From assembly GCA_019894875.1 (NCBI GenBank), contig JAGXNR010000075.1:1-14459 (forward strand): DNA of 14,459 nucleotides. The letters run 5' to 3'. The DNA is from Promethearchaeota archaeon (GTDB lineage Archaea; Asgardarchaeota; Lokiarchaeia; Sigynarchaeales; SOKP01). A model generated the notes under the pieces. The model was not told where the DNA came from. It searched no databases and saw only the letters and a list, made by a program, of their open reading frames with translations. Numbering within the stretch: position 1 is the stretch's first letter; the number at the start of each line of letters is the position of its first letter. The position numbers and the translations under genes were made by a program. Of this stretch, positions 14,337 to 14,459 are shown one piece after another.

Positions 14337-14459
14337 ATGTCAAACGAATTAAGCGAAAAAAAATTTTGGGAAAAAAAACTAAAAGAACATTGGAAGGAAT
14401 TAGCCGTTTGCATAGCATTGGGAATTGCTGCTTGCATAGGTGCAGTTATTGTCTTAATC
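14337..14459 (+). CDS. Membrane protein, N-terminal fragment (partial)
   Basis: An open frame from the ATG at 14337 (an in-frame GTG lies two codons upstream at 14331) runs off the right edge after 41 residues. It has a charged, Lys/Glu-rich cytosolic-type N-terminus (about 20 residues) followed by a hydrophobic helix beginning WKELAVCIALGIAACIGA. This is the pattern of an N-in membrane anchor. There is too little to name a family. It is divergent from the HgcA-fusion gene, so it may share its control region. Confidence 0.6.
   Translation, partial: MSNELSEKKFWEKKLKEHWKELAVCIALGIAACIGAVIVLI

Noticed and set aside
1..14459. tRNA, rRNA, insertion sequence or integrase
   Set aside because: No cloverleaf-like sequence, conserved rRNA segment, transposase motif or terminal inverted repeat was found by eye in the gaps.

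Overview
The window most likely comes from an Asgard archaeon, probably Lokiarchaeia-like. It is AT-rich (roughly one third GC by eye). It encodes a Ras-type small GTPase and a gelsolin-domain protein, two eukaryotic-signature families typical of Asgard genomes, alongside archaeal features: TATA boxes close to start codons, few Shine-Dalgarno sites, and many ferredoxin and flavin enzymes. The taxon is inferred from gene content; no rRNA or other marker gene is present.

Layout. Positions 1-1136 (minus) hold a small GTPase followed by a truncated metallo-beta-lactamase-fold protein. Positions 1384-2212 (plus) hold an unknown acidic protein and a cold-shock-domain protein. Positions 2408-6572 (minus) hold a winged-helix/ferredoxin fusion, a flavodoxin, a flavin-reductase-like flavoprotein and an RNase J-like beta-CASP nuclease. 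An MFS transporter follows at 6802-8046 (plus). Positions 8085-9380 (minus) hold a possible 52-residue charged protein, a small cupin and a coiled-coil/zinc-ribbon protein. The last is divergent from the gelsolin-domain gene (9581-10438, plus), which meets a GDT1/TMEM165-type cation transporter (10432-11085, minus) in a 7-nt convergent overlap. A ferredoxin-nitroreductase fusion (11239-12048, plus) converges on the last cluster. A partial membrane protein begins at 14337 and runs off the right edge.

The main discovery is at 12095-14114 (minus): an hgcAB-type pair, the genes known for mercury methylation. The first gene encodes a three-part protein: an N-terminal class I SAM-dependent methyltransferase, an HgcA-type corrinoid-binding domain with the cap-helix cysteine motif (NVWCAARG), and an HgcA-type five-helix membrane domain. 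The second encodes an HgcB-type 2x[4Fe-4S] ferredoxin with the extra cysteines and the C-terminal Cys-Cys pair. A SAM methyltransferase fused directly to HgcA suggests a built-in methyl-donor module. However, the cap-helix motif departs from the canonical NVWCA(A/G)GK, so the substrate could be mercury or something else.

No tRNA, rRNA, CRISPR array, insertion sequence or integrase was recognised. No stretch over 300 bases lacks a gene candidate.
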